Origin: Lycorma delicatula
Taxonomy: Eukaryota; Arthropoda; Insecta; Hemiptera; Fulgoridae
Length of the DNA stretch: 64,000 nt
Direction: 5' to 3'
NCBI RefSeq assembly: GCF_047948215.1
Contig: NC_134461.1
Coordinates: 85,370,245-85,434,244 of the forward strand
Shown here: positions 1-12,500 of the stretch, one piece after another
Position numbering within the stretch: the first letter of the stretch is position 1
Layout: every line of letters begins with the position of its first letter
Made by a program: the position numbers and the translations under genes
The notes under the pieces: model-generated
Database searches by the model: none
What the model saw: only the letters and a program-made list of their open reading frames with translations
Told to the model about the DNA's origin: nothing

Positions 1-111
1 TCCCCCTACATGTCAGTTGGCAGCATTGTACTCAAGGTTAGCAGCTTGTAAGAGTTGAAACGTCCCTTCTATGCACTAGTGCTATACCAGTATAAATTCG
101 TCTCTATTGTG

Positions 112-165
112 TTAACTTTGTTGTTTTACAAGAACATGTTTGTTCTTGTAAAACAACAAAGTTAA
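112..165. repeat. Perfect 25-bp inverted repeat with 4-nt loop
   Basis: Positions 112-136 are exactly complementary to 141-165, with loop TGTT at 137-140. The stem begins TTAACTTTGTTG. It lies just left of the DDE transposase remnant. Function is unknown. It is too perfect for a typical pre-miRNA and could come from a template-switch event. Confidence 0.9.
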
Positions 166-229
166 GTCATTATTGAGACTTATTGCGCATATAAATTTTA
201 TGAATGAGTGAAATATGAGTTTTGGATAA

Positions 230-880
230 AATTTCCCAATTCTTCAGTTCCTACTAAGTTGACAATATCATGTTTGATTAATACATTTTGTGAGACTGGG
301 AGTGTAGATGATCGGAAAAGCACAGGTTGACCATTACTGTTAACAGTAGAAGTTTTGGAGGGTGTGAAAGAACATTTCACTCGCTTACCCAGAAAATCGC
401 TCAGAAAGTTATATTCACAGGCTGGGCTTTCACTGTTCAACATTCAGAGCTACTAGAAAATTACAATTGCATGCTTATTGCATTGGTGTCATTCAAGAAC
501 TGAAAGAAGTAGACGACGGAAAACATTTACATTGTTGTTGTTGGTTTCGTTCTCTTGTTGATGATAATGGTATTGAAATTTTGGATCGTGTTTTGTTCAG
601 CAATGAGACATGGTTTCACTTGGATGGCTACATTAACAGTTAAAATTGCCGAATATGGCTGAAGATCCTCATGCGTTTAATGAACGACCATTACATGCAT
701 GTAAAATTGATGTTTGGTGTGCGATCTCCTGGCCTCATCTATGTAATAGGCCTTTATTTTTTGACAGATCTGTAGATGGTGTAGTTTATCACAACTTTAT
801 CAAACAGTTTATTGCCATATTAGATTTACACGAATGAGAATGTTGGTTCCAGCAGGGTAACTTATGTGTCACAAAGGGGT
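230..880 (+). pseudogene. DDE transposase remnant (IS630/Tc1-mariner-like, N-terminal HTH type)
   Basis: Conceptual translation across several frames gives a decayed helix-turn-helix part (about 340-500) followed by the DDE region. Recognisable stretches include VLFSNETWFHLDGY near 590-640, where the family has SDE and the catalytic D is replaced by N, then NPHAFNERPLH-like and KIDVWCAIS blocks at 646-740, and an ECWFQQ block near 838-858 that normally precedes DGA. Stops and frameshifts interrupt every frame, for example after HLDGYINS near 640 and after the LDLHE block at 837. The family is the arthropod transposase with an N-terminal HTH and C-terminal IS630-like DDE domain. Family assignment is from recalled motif order. 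It lies upstream of the first visible BCKDHA exon, so presumably in an intron. No TIRs were identified and the left part may lie outside the window. Confidence 0.6.
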
Positions 881-2140
881 TGCATCCGTTTTGAAACTCC
901 GTTAATATTACCAAGTAATCACCAATTTATTATGGTTTTTAGTTTCCAGAACAAAACGTCTTTATGAAACTTGGAAATATATGAGAGGATTACGAAAAAT
1001 TATATAATATAATTATATTATAAAACATGTTTCTATTATTTTATAAATTATGAGATGTGCTAAACACTTCTGAAATAAAATTGTACCAAGAAAGGTGTAT
1101 GAACTTTTTATATAAAAAAAATATAGTCTGTCTAATAAAAGAATGTATCTAAGTTTAAATTAGAATTTTTTAACTAAAGTTTCAGAAAAGAATATATACC
1201 AAATTAAAACTTCCTGTCATTCATAAATAGCAGCCCTAACAATATTGTACAAATAGTTGCATTTCAGTTAAGAAAAATGTGTATTTCAAATAGAAGTAAG
1301 ATAATTATTATTAATTTATGATTGATTAATTGTGTTTTGGGAAATTCTGGTTTTTATAAGCTCTAATTTGAACATTATGTTTTATGCAAACGGTACATTT
1401 AAAATATGAATGAATTATAAAAAAAAAAAAAAAATAAGCTTAATGGAGTGCAACCTTAGTTCTATTTTGTACCTTAACTTTAGTTCATCAAAAGAGATTT
1501 ACTAGGTGTTGTATATTAAAGATGTCATTTCCAATTTGCATCAAAACCTTTGTCACATTTTAAGAATTTATAGATATTGAATATGAAAGCACGCACCATG
1601 CTTTTCATTGTGATTTTGTGAAAATAGAAAACGTAATAAATATTATTTTGTTGAAAAAAATATTATCTTCTATTTACGATGTTTACTGGGTAATTCATTG
1701 TTTGGATCATCTTTTTCCTGGAATTGCACTGAATTATTTTGTATGCTAAACTTAATTTTTCAGTAGTCCTTCACTTTTGCAATATTATTTTTCACTCTTT
1801 AGTATGACGTTTAGATATAGAAAAGCATGTTTTAAAAAAACAAATTTTTTATGATTGAATTTCTATTATATACTTGTACCAACTAATTAATCAAATTGCA
1901 CTAAAACTGTGCTCCATGACACTGCTCTTGTGAATGTATAAATTAAAATGTATAGGTATTGTATAAACAAATACGTTATGGTGGTATAAAACGTCGATTG
2001 TCACCGGGGGGGTTTGGTTTTATTTTTAAAAACATGTTTTTGAAGCTTTATTTAATTAAATTACATTTAAATCTTACATATTATTTAATTACAAAGTTTT
2101 TAGTATAATTTAATAAACTGTTATAATGTATCATAAGATA
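881..2140. other. AT-rich intronic sequence without recognisable features
   Basis: About 1.26 kb of AT-rich DNA. I see poly-A and poly-T runs but no open coding frame, RNA gene or repeat that I can name. Presumably it is intron of BCKDHA left of the first visible exon. Confidence 0.5.
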
Positions 2141-2337
2141 CCTTTCTTTTTCTGTTTAGCCTCTGGAATGATCGTAAGGTATTTGCTTCAGAGGATGAAT
2201 GTAAATGAAGTGTAGTCTTGTACATTCTCAGGTTGACCGTTCCTTAGATGTGTGGTTAATTGAAACCCAACTACCAAAGAACTCACCGGTGGTGTTCTTT
2301 GTGGATTGATGGATACCGATCCACGATCTAGTATTCA
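2141..2337 (-). repeat. tRNA-derived SINE family A, head-truncated copy
   Basis: Matches copies at 4988-5276 and 60973-61266 through shared blocks: the tail TTTCTTTTTCTGTTTAGCC, then GTAGTCTTGTACA, GTGTGGTTAATTGAAACCCA and CCACGATCTAGTATTCAAA. Orientation is minus, judged from the complete copy at 60973 where the tRNA-like head is on the left and the A-rich tail on the right. The tRNA-like head is missing on the right end here. No target duplication was found. Confidence 0.75.
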
Positions 2338-2488
2338 AAGGAAGGAGCTTTGTATGGTTACAGTGAGGTCAGTCTCACTAGATATACTATGCATGTGGCT
2401 GGCTTTTGGGGCGACACAAGTGGTTACTTTGGCAATGCTTCCCATCTTGGCAGACAAGCTTCTGTACAATGGGTGAATATGAATGGCT

Positions 2489-3010
2489 AGTGGGTGGCTT
2501 GCCGAGTGATGTGGCGCACCTTTGATGACTTATGTTTTCGGTGTTGGAAGCCAGGCCACAGGACCAAATTATGTCTTGAACCAGATTGCAGCAGCCACTG
2601 CTTTACCTGTGGCAAGCCTGACTACTTACAAAAAGACTGTCTGCAGGAGCCTTGGTGTCTCACATGCAAATTGCATGGACATGCACCTGGAGGCCATGGA
2701 TGTAAGGTGACTTCGTTCATGTCATGAATCTGCTGGAGTTCGCACAACGAAGCCGTGGTGTCTGTAGGGGATGGCCCCGTCTGGGAGGGGTCGGAGGCTC
2801 TGGCATCCCAGGTGACTCCCTTGCAGACACCTTTGGGGGAGAATACAAGACTGTCGTCCTGGTGGGGGATTCCTCCAAGGGTTCTCCATTAGAGGCTAGT
2901 CATCAAGACCAGAGTCCTGGCAGGGATGTTCCCCCGCTAGAGGCATGGCATGTAACACAAAATTGCATCCTGGCTATCTGGGTGGGATCTAGCATGCTAC
3001 CAAGGTAGTT
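2489..3010 (+). pseudogene. Gag-like ORF1 C-terminus of a non-LTR retrotransposon (CCHC knuckles)
   Basis: The + strand frame from 2494 encodes a cysteine/histidine-rich stretch with a canonical zinc knuckle, CFRCWKPGHRTKLC (C-x2-C-x4-H-x4-C), followed by CFTCGKPDYLQKDC, which has the spacing but D in place of the knuckle histidine, and CLTCKLHGHAPGGHGC. Multiple CCHC knuckles of this kind are typical of ORF1 proteins of R1, Jockey and related LINEs, where they bind element RNA. The frame stops at 2727. A second + frame, 2724-3008, continues the G/C-rich composition, so a frameshift inside one ORF1 is plausible. No endonuclease or reverse transcriptase follows, so this is a fragment. Its GC content is clearly higher than the surrounding intron, consistent with an inserted element. 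It may come from the same R1-like family as 36486-39412, but that is inference. Confidence 0.65.
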
Positions 3011-3044
3011 TGAGGCGGAGGGGTGCCTCCGCCTCAAACTACCT
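3003..3044. repeat. Perfect 19-bp GC-rich hairpin, 4-nt loop
   Basis: 3003-3021 is exactly complementary to 3026-3044, with loop GGTG at 3022-3025. The core arm is TTTGAGGCGGAGG. It sits at the right end of the gag-like fragment, where GC-rich element sequence gives way to AT-rich intron. Confidence 0.9.
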
Positions 3045-3348
3045 GAGCTGAGTTTATGCATAATTGCAAATGTGACAATGTGTTGGGGGGGTTAGATTAC
3101 AGACGAAAAAGAAAAGAAAAAAGTAAACTGTTATAGAATCTATTTATATTGAATATAAATAACTCTTGTATTCTCTATGAAAAAAAAGTTAATATTAAAA
3201 TATACCGAAACCATGGAAGCATGGAACAAAGGTGAGTTAAAGAAAAGTATATAAATAGGTGGGGGTCCCTCTTTATAAAATTTAGTAATTTACTCCATTT
3301 TACCTTGATATATGTTTGATTAATAATTTAATCATGTGTTTTATGTAG

Positions 3349-3510
3349 GAGTGTTGTTGTGGCGTGGCAGTTCTCTTGAACAATTAATGGATCAATGTTA
3401 TAGTAACTGTGATGATACTGGTATGGGTAAACAGATGCCTGTCCATTATGGTAATAAACAACTTAATTTTGTTACTATATCATCACCACTAACTACACAG
3501 CTTCCTCAAG
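3349..3510 (+). CDS. BCKDHA: BCKDHA exon (first in window)
   Basis: Follows acceptor TTATGTAG and ends before GTATAA. It completes a split glycine codon, then encodes [17 protein letters not shown], the [10 protein letters not shown] segment and [14 protein letters not shown], the conserved stretch preceding the TPP-binding fold. A reading starting further left at 3336 would run through intron and is not the real start. Confidence 0.95.
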
Positions 3511-6500
3511 GTATAATTTTAATTTCTGTTATTGCTGAATTAAAACAAAATTAAGAGCTAATTACTGTATTTTATTTTTATTATTACATTCATTTCTGCT
3601 TAAGAAAAGCTGTCTTATCTTAATCTAATACATTGTTTTTAATTGGAGTGTTTTTACTTATTTACTGTGTTTTTACTTCCTTGAACAAAGTAAAGGAAGT
3701 ATTGTGATGATGAAAAATTTCAGATTTCAACGGATATATCCATTTTGACCATCCCTGAATCCATTTCGCTATGACATCTGTATGTACGTGTGTATCTTGC
3801 ATAACTCAAAAACGACTAACTGTAGGATGTTGAAATTTTGTATTTAGGACTCTTGTCACATCGATGTTTGCACCTCCTCTTTTGATTAAAGTCAACTGAA
3901 CCAAAAGTGTCCAAAAAAAGTTTTTCTTAACTACAGTAATAAGCCCTCATTGAGATCTCTTCAACGATGTATCATAAGTGGTACTTATTTTCATTGGTTC
4001 CAGAGTAATAGCCAGATAAAATTGTGATTAATGAAATATTTGGATCTTACAAGGGGAAGGCACATCCGTTCGAATCCAACTTTATCTCCTTTTTTCTTTA
4101 ACTTTTTTTTATTTTAATTATATTGATTTATTAATATAATTATTATTTATATAACTATATTATATTGATTTATTAATAATTATTAACCTGTGATTGTAAA
4201 AAGGTTTTTATAATAAATAAAATCTAATAATAACAATAAATAAAAATAAAAAATAAAATAAATAAAATGTTATGTACTTTCATTTAAAAAAAATGTGTTT
4301 ATGTAATTTAATTGGCATACAAGGAATTCATGTGTTGTCCACATCAGAATTTTTAGATTTCTTTTATGTTTAATATTATAAATTAACTTCTCTCAGTCTA
4401 GATTCTCCAATTAAAGTTATATTTTAAATTCTAGGATGAAAAATTGTTTTTAAACGGACTATGGTTGCACTGTAACAGACTGTGAGAAATGGATCTCAAG
4501 CACATACTAATAACTTCATTAGTTGGTTTCTGCATTTTGCAATCCCTTCCTCGTGATCTTTCCTTTAGCTTTTGTGACCTTTATCAATCCATTGTACCCT
4601 CTTTTCTTTAATTCACTATTATCTTCCATTTCCTCCTCCCTCTTCTGTTACTTCTTTTCAAAACTTTCTCTTTATACAGCTATTTCCTAATTAATATTTT
4701 AGATCCAGTTTTTACTTGTTTCATTGTTATCCGTGCACTTTATTCCTTTTCCACCTTTATTAATACTTCTTTGTTATTGCTTAGTCTGTTCATTTGATTC
4801 TCAACTGATTTCTCTATATTCACATATTAAATTCATAATTTATCTGTTTTCACTATTTTCGGTATTGCACATTTTTACAATAAAAAATTATAAAGAAAAT
4901 ACTTTACTCATCTTTTGGTCTTTACCTCATTTTCACTGCTTCAGATTTTGTTTATTTCTGTCTTTAGGTATTTATATATGTTTACCTTCTTTCTTTTTCT
5001 TGTTTAGCCTCCGGTAACTACCATTCAGATAATACTTTAGAGGATGATATGTATGAGTGTAAATGAAATGTAGTCTTGTACAGTCTCAGTTCAACCATTC
5101 CTGAGATGTGTGGTTAATTAAAACCCAACCACCAAAGAATACTGGCATCCACGATCTAGTATTCAAATCCGTGTAAAAATAACTGACTTTACTAGGACTT
5201 GAATGCTAGAACACTCGACTTCCAAATCAGCTGATTTGGGAAGACGTGTTCACCACTAGACCAACCTGGTCTAGTCTTTATATGTTTACCTGCTCTCTTC
5301 TTGCCCAACTGTGTTTGCTAGCGTATTCTTCTCTTCTATTCTTATTACTTTAGAAAAAGACAAACAAAATGGGAACTTAAAAAAGAACTCAAAAAGGAAA
5401 CTCAAGTATGGCCTGCCACAAGAGTCAGTACTTGCGCCTCTCCTTTTCAGCCTCTATATTGCAGACAAGCTATAAAAAGTATAGCTACGCCAATGACTGG
5501 GTGCTAACAACAAAATGTAGATCATTTGAAGAGTCGGAGGAGGTCCTGATGGCTCGACCTGGAGAAACTAGGAAGATACTTCCGAAGATGGCGCCACCTG
5601 TCCAAAGCCATCTATCAAAGCAGCAATTGCTGCCACAAAGGAAGAATTCAACCTGACTAATGCCTGGTGTGAAGAATGGACTAAAAAGCAGAATAAACAA
5701 ATTCCGTGTATTACTCAAAAGCTGCCGGGTTTTGGCTTGCCACATAAGACATGGTCAACGTTAAACAGAATATGAACTCAGCATGGTATACAGTCCTGTA
5801 TAAATGGGGTAAAGCATCGACGCTCCTTTGCGAATGTGGTGAAAATCAAACAGTTAAGCACATCACAGAAGTTTGCCCTAGGACAGTTTATGAAGGGACT
5901 CCTGAAGATTTCCTGATGGCAACTCCAGAATCAGTAGCTTACACTAATTTGTTAGAAGTATGTTTGTAATTTTTGACTGTAATTTGTGTCATGTCTTGGT
6001 GCTATACACTAAATAAATACTTTTCTTTTTCATTAATCTTCAGCCTTTACTGCTGTTTCACTTCATAGATATTTTGACCTATTATAATGTAGAAATTTTC
6101 TGTTTGTTGCTGATCTCCGTGGCAGAGTGATAATGACTGCTTTTAGAGGAACTGGGTTCAAATCCCAATCAGGCATGACATATTTCACATGTACAAAATT
6201 AATTTTCATTTACTAATAGCTGTTACAGAGCATCAGCCTGTTGGTGAATAGGTAAATAAATAAATAAATACTTGCTGTAAATTTGCTGATTTCTTGCTGG
6301 ACTCTTATATTCATAAGGCATATTCATAAAGTAAGGGCTGTCTGCTTATATTTAAATCTTAGCGGGTCTGAACACAGTTTCACATGTGCAGGGCCATCTA
6401 TTGGCTATTTACAAAGCCACTGCAGTTGTTTTGATTCAGTACTCGTTTGCCTGCCAGTGAATGCAGATCGCAATGTCTGTGACAATTGTTTCTCCCACCA

Positions 6501-9500
6501 GTTATGAAATATGTGCTGAGATTTGATTTTTGTGTGCAAAAGAATCTTCAGCTGCTGAAATTCATCGGGAGTTGTGTCTAGTGTATGGACCTACACTAAT
6601 GAGTGTAGGAAAGGTTAGACAATGTTATTGAGACTTTAAAAATTGCCACACAAATGTGCATGACAAAGAGCAGTGTAGCAGGCCCAGTGTTCAGACTGAT
6701 GAACAAGTGAACCGAAAACTGTGATGTGATCGGCAGTTGATAATTAGTGCTCTGGCTGATGAATTTCCGCATATTGGATGCACCTCTATTTAAACGATTG
6801 TCACAGAAAAGCTTGGATATCACAAACTTTGTGCAAGGTGGGTGTGTACTGCGAAACACTCACCAAACTGAGATGTGTGATCCAAAATCAACGATGCAGG
6901 AAACTTTCGTCTGTCGTAATCTTCCTTCACAACAATGCACGTCCTCACACCGCTGCCTTAACCAAGAAGATTCAAGATTTTCATTGGGAACTTTTTGACC
7001 ACCCTCCATATAGTCCCGACCTTGCACGTAGCAACTGCTTCCTCTTCTTGCATTTTAAAAAAGTGGCTTTGGTGGACAACAGTTTAAAAACAACGAGGAA
7101 CTCAAGACTGCTGCTGTTAACTGGTTTAGTTTTCAGGCGGCAAACCTCTATGCAGAGAGGTTAAAGGAACTGGTGCAGCGTTACAAAAAGTGCTTAGAAC
7201 TGAATGGTAATTATGTGGAAAAGTAAAGTAGTTGTATAGTAAACTAAAACTGTAAGTACAAACCTTTTCTCACAGAGTTAATTTTTTTTAATGACCAAAC
7301 GGCCCTTACTTTATGAATATGCCTTGTATAAAAGTCATGTGAATGTTTTTTTATTCCCTTTAGTTTGCATGTTCATAGCTCACAGCTATTAAATACTCAT
7401 TTATTAAATGATTTTAATGAACTGCTAGATTATTTAAAATGTTATATTTTATAATGTTCCATTCAAGAATGCTGTAATGAATTAAAACGTATTTTTCATG
7501 CATTGTATTTTGTGCTGTTTTGTTATAGTTTTATTATATTAATTATAATAAAATAATTTATTTGCATTATATTAATTTTTGTGGTTTAATTTTAATGTAT
7601 TTTATGTTTTCAGCTGTGGGATCAGCTTATGCATATAAATTGAATAATAGTGGCAGGTGTGTCGTTGTATATTTTGGGGAAGGTGCTGCCAGTGAAGGAG
7701 ATGCACATGCTGCATTTAATTTTGCTTCAACACTTAATTGCCCTGTAATATTCTTTTGGTAATTAGATTATAACTTTGCTTTTTCTACTTATAAATAGAA
7801 TTTTGTGGCGAATGTGAACCTTATATTTCCACATTAATTAAAGTTTCCATATATTTTTTATGGTAAGAAAAACATGCCTTTAAAAATGTGTATGGCCATT
7901 ATTGCACAGTTGTGTGCTAATATCTATATGTGTATAAGGATTTAGGAGTTGAAGTTGGAAAACTAAGTTTTACTATGTAAACTGGATAGAGAATGGACTC
8001 TTTTGGTAAGCCTATTAGCTGCAGTGATTCTTGCAGTATTTACCAGATAAGAAGAAAGGAGTGTGTAATAAAGAATAATCATGATAGAAGACAAATCTCC
8101 ATTACACAAGTGGTATTTAGCTGGTATGTACCCTTTTTGTTCAAATTCACAAAGATTTTAAACATAATAGAAGGGAACAGTAATTAGTTAGATTATTTCT
8201 GTTATAATCAAATAATAAATTATTTAACTTGATGCCCCTGACCAACATCAAAAGAGCCAACTGTATGAAAATAGGCTTTAATATTCCTTAGCAGCATTCT
8301 TATCCAATCCTGGTGTAATGGCATATGGAAATATTGATCTAAACAAAAGAATATTTATTCAGCTTCCCACAGGAGGGTCCTAGTGGAATTTGATGAGGTA
8401 AACATGGTAAAGTTTAAAATTCTGTTAATAAAAAACTTAAAGAAGTTCCTATTATTTGAAGATTGCTTGTAGTACAATAATTTTAGAAAAACTATATGTT
8501 TAAATTTTGTAGTCTTTTGGACTTTTTGCTGTCATATAAAAATGATTTCATAATAAAATAAAATGTACTATAAACTTATACAAAAAAATTATTTGCCTCT
8601 TAAGTTTCTTTCTTTTGTTGTACTAAGAAATAAATTATTGTAGTCATAATAGGATTTTATTTATTTATTTACTTATTATTATTGTTGACATTTGTGTTTA
8701 TTCTATATTTCCAGTAGAAACAATGGCTACGCAATATCAACACCTATTGAAGACCAGTATAGTGGAGATGGTATAGCTGGTCGTGCTGGTGGTTATGGTA
8801 TGGCAGCAGTCCGAGTCGATGGTAATGATGTTTTAGCTGTTTACAATGCTACATCAAATGCCAGAAATTATTGTGTTCAATACAATAAACCTGTCTTAAT
8901 AGAAGCAATGACTTACAGGTAAAAAAACCACCTGTAAATTTTATTTATTTTAAAAGATTATCTTTATTATTTTTCACCTAACATCTAAATCAATGTTTAG
9001 AAGTTCATGTTTAGTAACCACATGATTCATAAAAAATTGTGTTTTTTTTTTGTTTTCTAGGGTTGGACATCATAGTACTTCTGATGATAGTTCAGCATAC
9101 AGGTCATCAGAAGATGTTAAACAGTGGCAAGAATATAATAATCCACTCAAACGTTTAAGGTTATATATGTCTAATAAAGGCTGGTGGAGTGATGAACAAG
9201 ACAACGAGTGGTTGGCTGATGCTAAAAAACAAGTCAGATATTTATTTCACTTGAATTTACTTACATGTCTATTATTTATTTAATTTTATTTCATATATAA
9301 TGCAACAGAGCAAAGTTCTAAATATCAGACCGACCTAGTCAAATAATAATAAGTACAGTATATACAAATAATTAAATAATTTCAAAATCAAAATATTAAA
9401 TAATTCAAAAACATTATAAATAAAAAATATGATTACTATCCCTTTAATTGCAATGTAAATTTCATTATTTAAAAAAAAAAATAACAGAAATTGGAATTCA

Positions 9501-12500
9501 TGATTCACTTACTTGCGCGTACTACATCCAGGAAAGAGCCACAAATAAAATAGAATTCCTAAGTGAATTCAAATCAAAGAAAAATCCAGCTTGTCAGCTA
9601 TCCATTGAAAAAATAAACTAATTAGCAAACAAGGAGGAGTTTTCTTCGTATACTGTCTTACTCTTTGGGTACTGTAGCAGAGAACAAGATCTGGTATTAT
9701 AGAAAAGTACAGCAAAAGTGATTTATTTCTGCAATACATGATCATTCAGTTGACCACTGACAAATCTGCAAATACATCAAAAAGCATTATCATAAACTTT
9801 GTAATATCTGAAATTAATTCAAATTAACCTAACCAAGTGCATACAATATTAAATACATGGGCTTATAAAAAGGTTTGTAATATATTAGTCAAGGAATCTT
9901 TTACTTTCATGACGAATACAACATTACACAACTATTACAAGTCTTATTACTATTACAACTTATTACAACTCTTTAAAGGAAAAGTATGATGATCATGTCA
10001 AAAGTGGGATATCGGTTTTTTCCAAATCATTGCATTTTTAGAGTCCAAAAATAAATGTTGTTTTGGTTCATCTAGACCAACAAACATATGTATGTCCCAT
10101 TGCTGTACTCATGATTGACCAACCAATCTTCAAATTTTGCTCAAATATTTCTGTGTATGGGACTTTGATCATAATCTTTTTTTTTAAATTCATAAGGGAT
10201 TGGGGATATTGCGAAAAATCCAACTTTGGTTTTCTTAAGAGACATTTTAGAGAAAACTTTATTAAAGAAAATTTATTATCTACAATGTATTTGTTTATAT
10301 AAATAATCCAAAAAAGAAATCTTCCCTGACTTTTTAAAATTAAAATAAAAAAAATACACTTTTATGTTCTTTCACTCTATCTCCCTTTGGTTAAATATTT
10401 TTCAAAACGTTTTTGAAAGTTTATACTTCATTTATTTTTTTTTTTTTTGTCTTCAGTCATTTGACTGGTTTGATGCAGCTCTCCAAGATTCCCTATCTAG
10501 TGCTAGTCGTTTCATTTCAGTATACCCTCTACATCCTACATCCCCAACAATTTGTTTTACATACTCCAAACGTGGCCTGCCTACACAATTTTTCCCTTCT
10601 ACCTGTCCTTCCAATATTAAAGCGACTATTCCAGGATGCCTTAGTATGTGGCCTATAAGTCTGTCTCTTCTTTTAACTATATTTTTCCAAATGCTTCTTT
10701 CTTCATCTATTTGCCGCAATACCTCTTCATTTGTCACTTTATCCACCCATCTGATTTTTAACATTCTCCTATAGCACCAAATTTCAAAAGCTTCTAACCT
10801 TTTCTTCTCAGATACTCCGATTGTCCAAGTTTCACTTCCATATAAAGCGACACTCCAAACATACACTTTCAAAAATCTTTTCCTGACATTTAAATTCATT
10901 TTTGATGTAAACAAATTATATTTCTTACTGAAGGCTCGTTTAGCTTGTGCTATTCGGCATTTTATATCGCTCCTGCTTCGTCCATCTTTAGTAATTTTAC
11001 TTCCCAAATAACAAAATTCTTCTACCTCCATAATCTTTTCTCCTCCTATTTTCACATTCAGTGGTCCATCTTTGTTATTTCTACTACATTTCATTACTTT
11101 TGTTTTGTTCTTGTTTATTTTCATGCGATAGTTCTTGCGTAGGACTTCATCTATGCCGTTCATTGTTTCTTCTAAATCCTTTTTACTCTCGGCTAGAATT
11201 ACTATATCATCAGCAAATCGTAACATCTTTATCTTTTCACCTTGTACTGTTACTCCGAATCTAAATTGTTCTTTCACATCATTAACTGCTAGTTCCGTGT
11301 AAAGATTAAAAAGTAACGGAGATAGGGAACATCCTTGTCGGACTCCCTTTCTTATTAGGGCTTCTTTCTTATGTTCTTCAATTGTTATTGTTGCTGTTTG
11401 GTTCCTGTACATGTTAGCAATTGTTCTTCTATCTCTGTATTTGAACCCTAATTTTTTTAAAACGCTGAACATTATATTCCAATCTACGTTATCTAAAGCC
11501 TTTTCTAGGTCTATAAACGCCAAGTATGTTGGTTTGTTTTTCTTTAATCTTCCTTCTACTATTAATCTGAGGCCTAAAATTGCTTCCCTTGTCCCTATAC
11601 TTTTTCTGAAACCAAATTGGTCTTCTCCTAACACTTCTTCCACTCTCCTCTCAATTCTTCTGTATAAAATTCTAGTTAAGATTTTTGATGCATGACTAGT
11701 TAAACTAATTGTTCTATATTCTTCACATTTATCTGCCCCTGCTTTCTTTGGTATCATAACTATAACACTTTTTTTGAAGTCTGATGGAAATTCCCCTTTT
11801 TCATAAATATTACACACCAGTTTGTATAATCTATCAATCGCTTCCTCACCTGCACTGCGCAGTAATTCTACAGGTATTCCGTCTATTCCAGGAGCCTTTC
11901 TGCCATTTAAATCTTTTAATGCTCTCTTAAATTCAGATCTCAGTATTGTTTCTCCCATTTCATCCTCCTCAACTTCCTCTTCTTCCTCTATAAAACCATT
12001 TTCTAATTCATTTCCTCCGTATAACTCTTCAATATATTCCACCCATCTATCGACTTTACCTTTCGTATTATATATTGGTGTACCATCTTTGTTTAACACA
12101 TTATTAGATTTTAATTTATGTACCCCAAAATTTTCCTTAACTTTCCTGTATGCTCCGTCTATTTTACCAATGTTCATTTCTCTTTCCACTTCTGAACACT
12201 TTTCTTTAATCCACTTTTCTTTCGCCAGTTTGCACTTCCTATTTATAGCATTTCTTAATTGCCGATAGTTCCTTTTACTTTCTTCATCACTAGCATTCTT
12301 ATATTTTCTACGTTCATCCATCAGCTGCAATATATCGTCTGAAACCCAAGGTTTTCTACCAGTTCTCTTTATTCCGCCTAAGTTTGCTTCTGCTGATTTA
12401 AGAATTTCCTTTTTAACATTCTCCCACTCTTCTTCTACATTTTCTACCTTATCTTTTTTTCTCAGACCTCTTGCGATGTCCTCCTCAAAAATCTTCTTTA

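Noticed and set aside
3336..3348. GTG start upstream of the BCKDHA exon
   Set aside because: These bases are intron and acceptor sequence; homology begins right after TTATGTAG.
4724..5017. 97-codon plus-strand frame
   Set aside because: Low-complexity Phe/Leu/Ser translation of T/C-rich intron ending in a SINE; no family resemblance.
5485..5745. 86-codon minus-strand frame
   Set aside because: Antisense shadow of the Jockey-like RT fragment.
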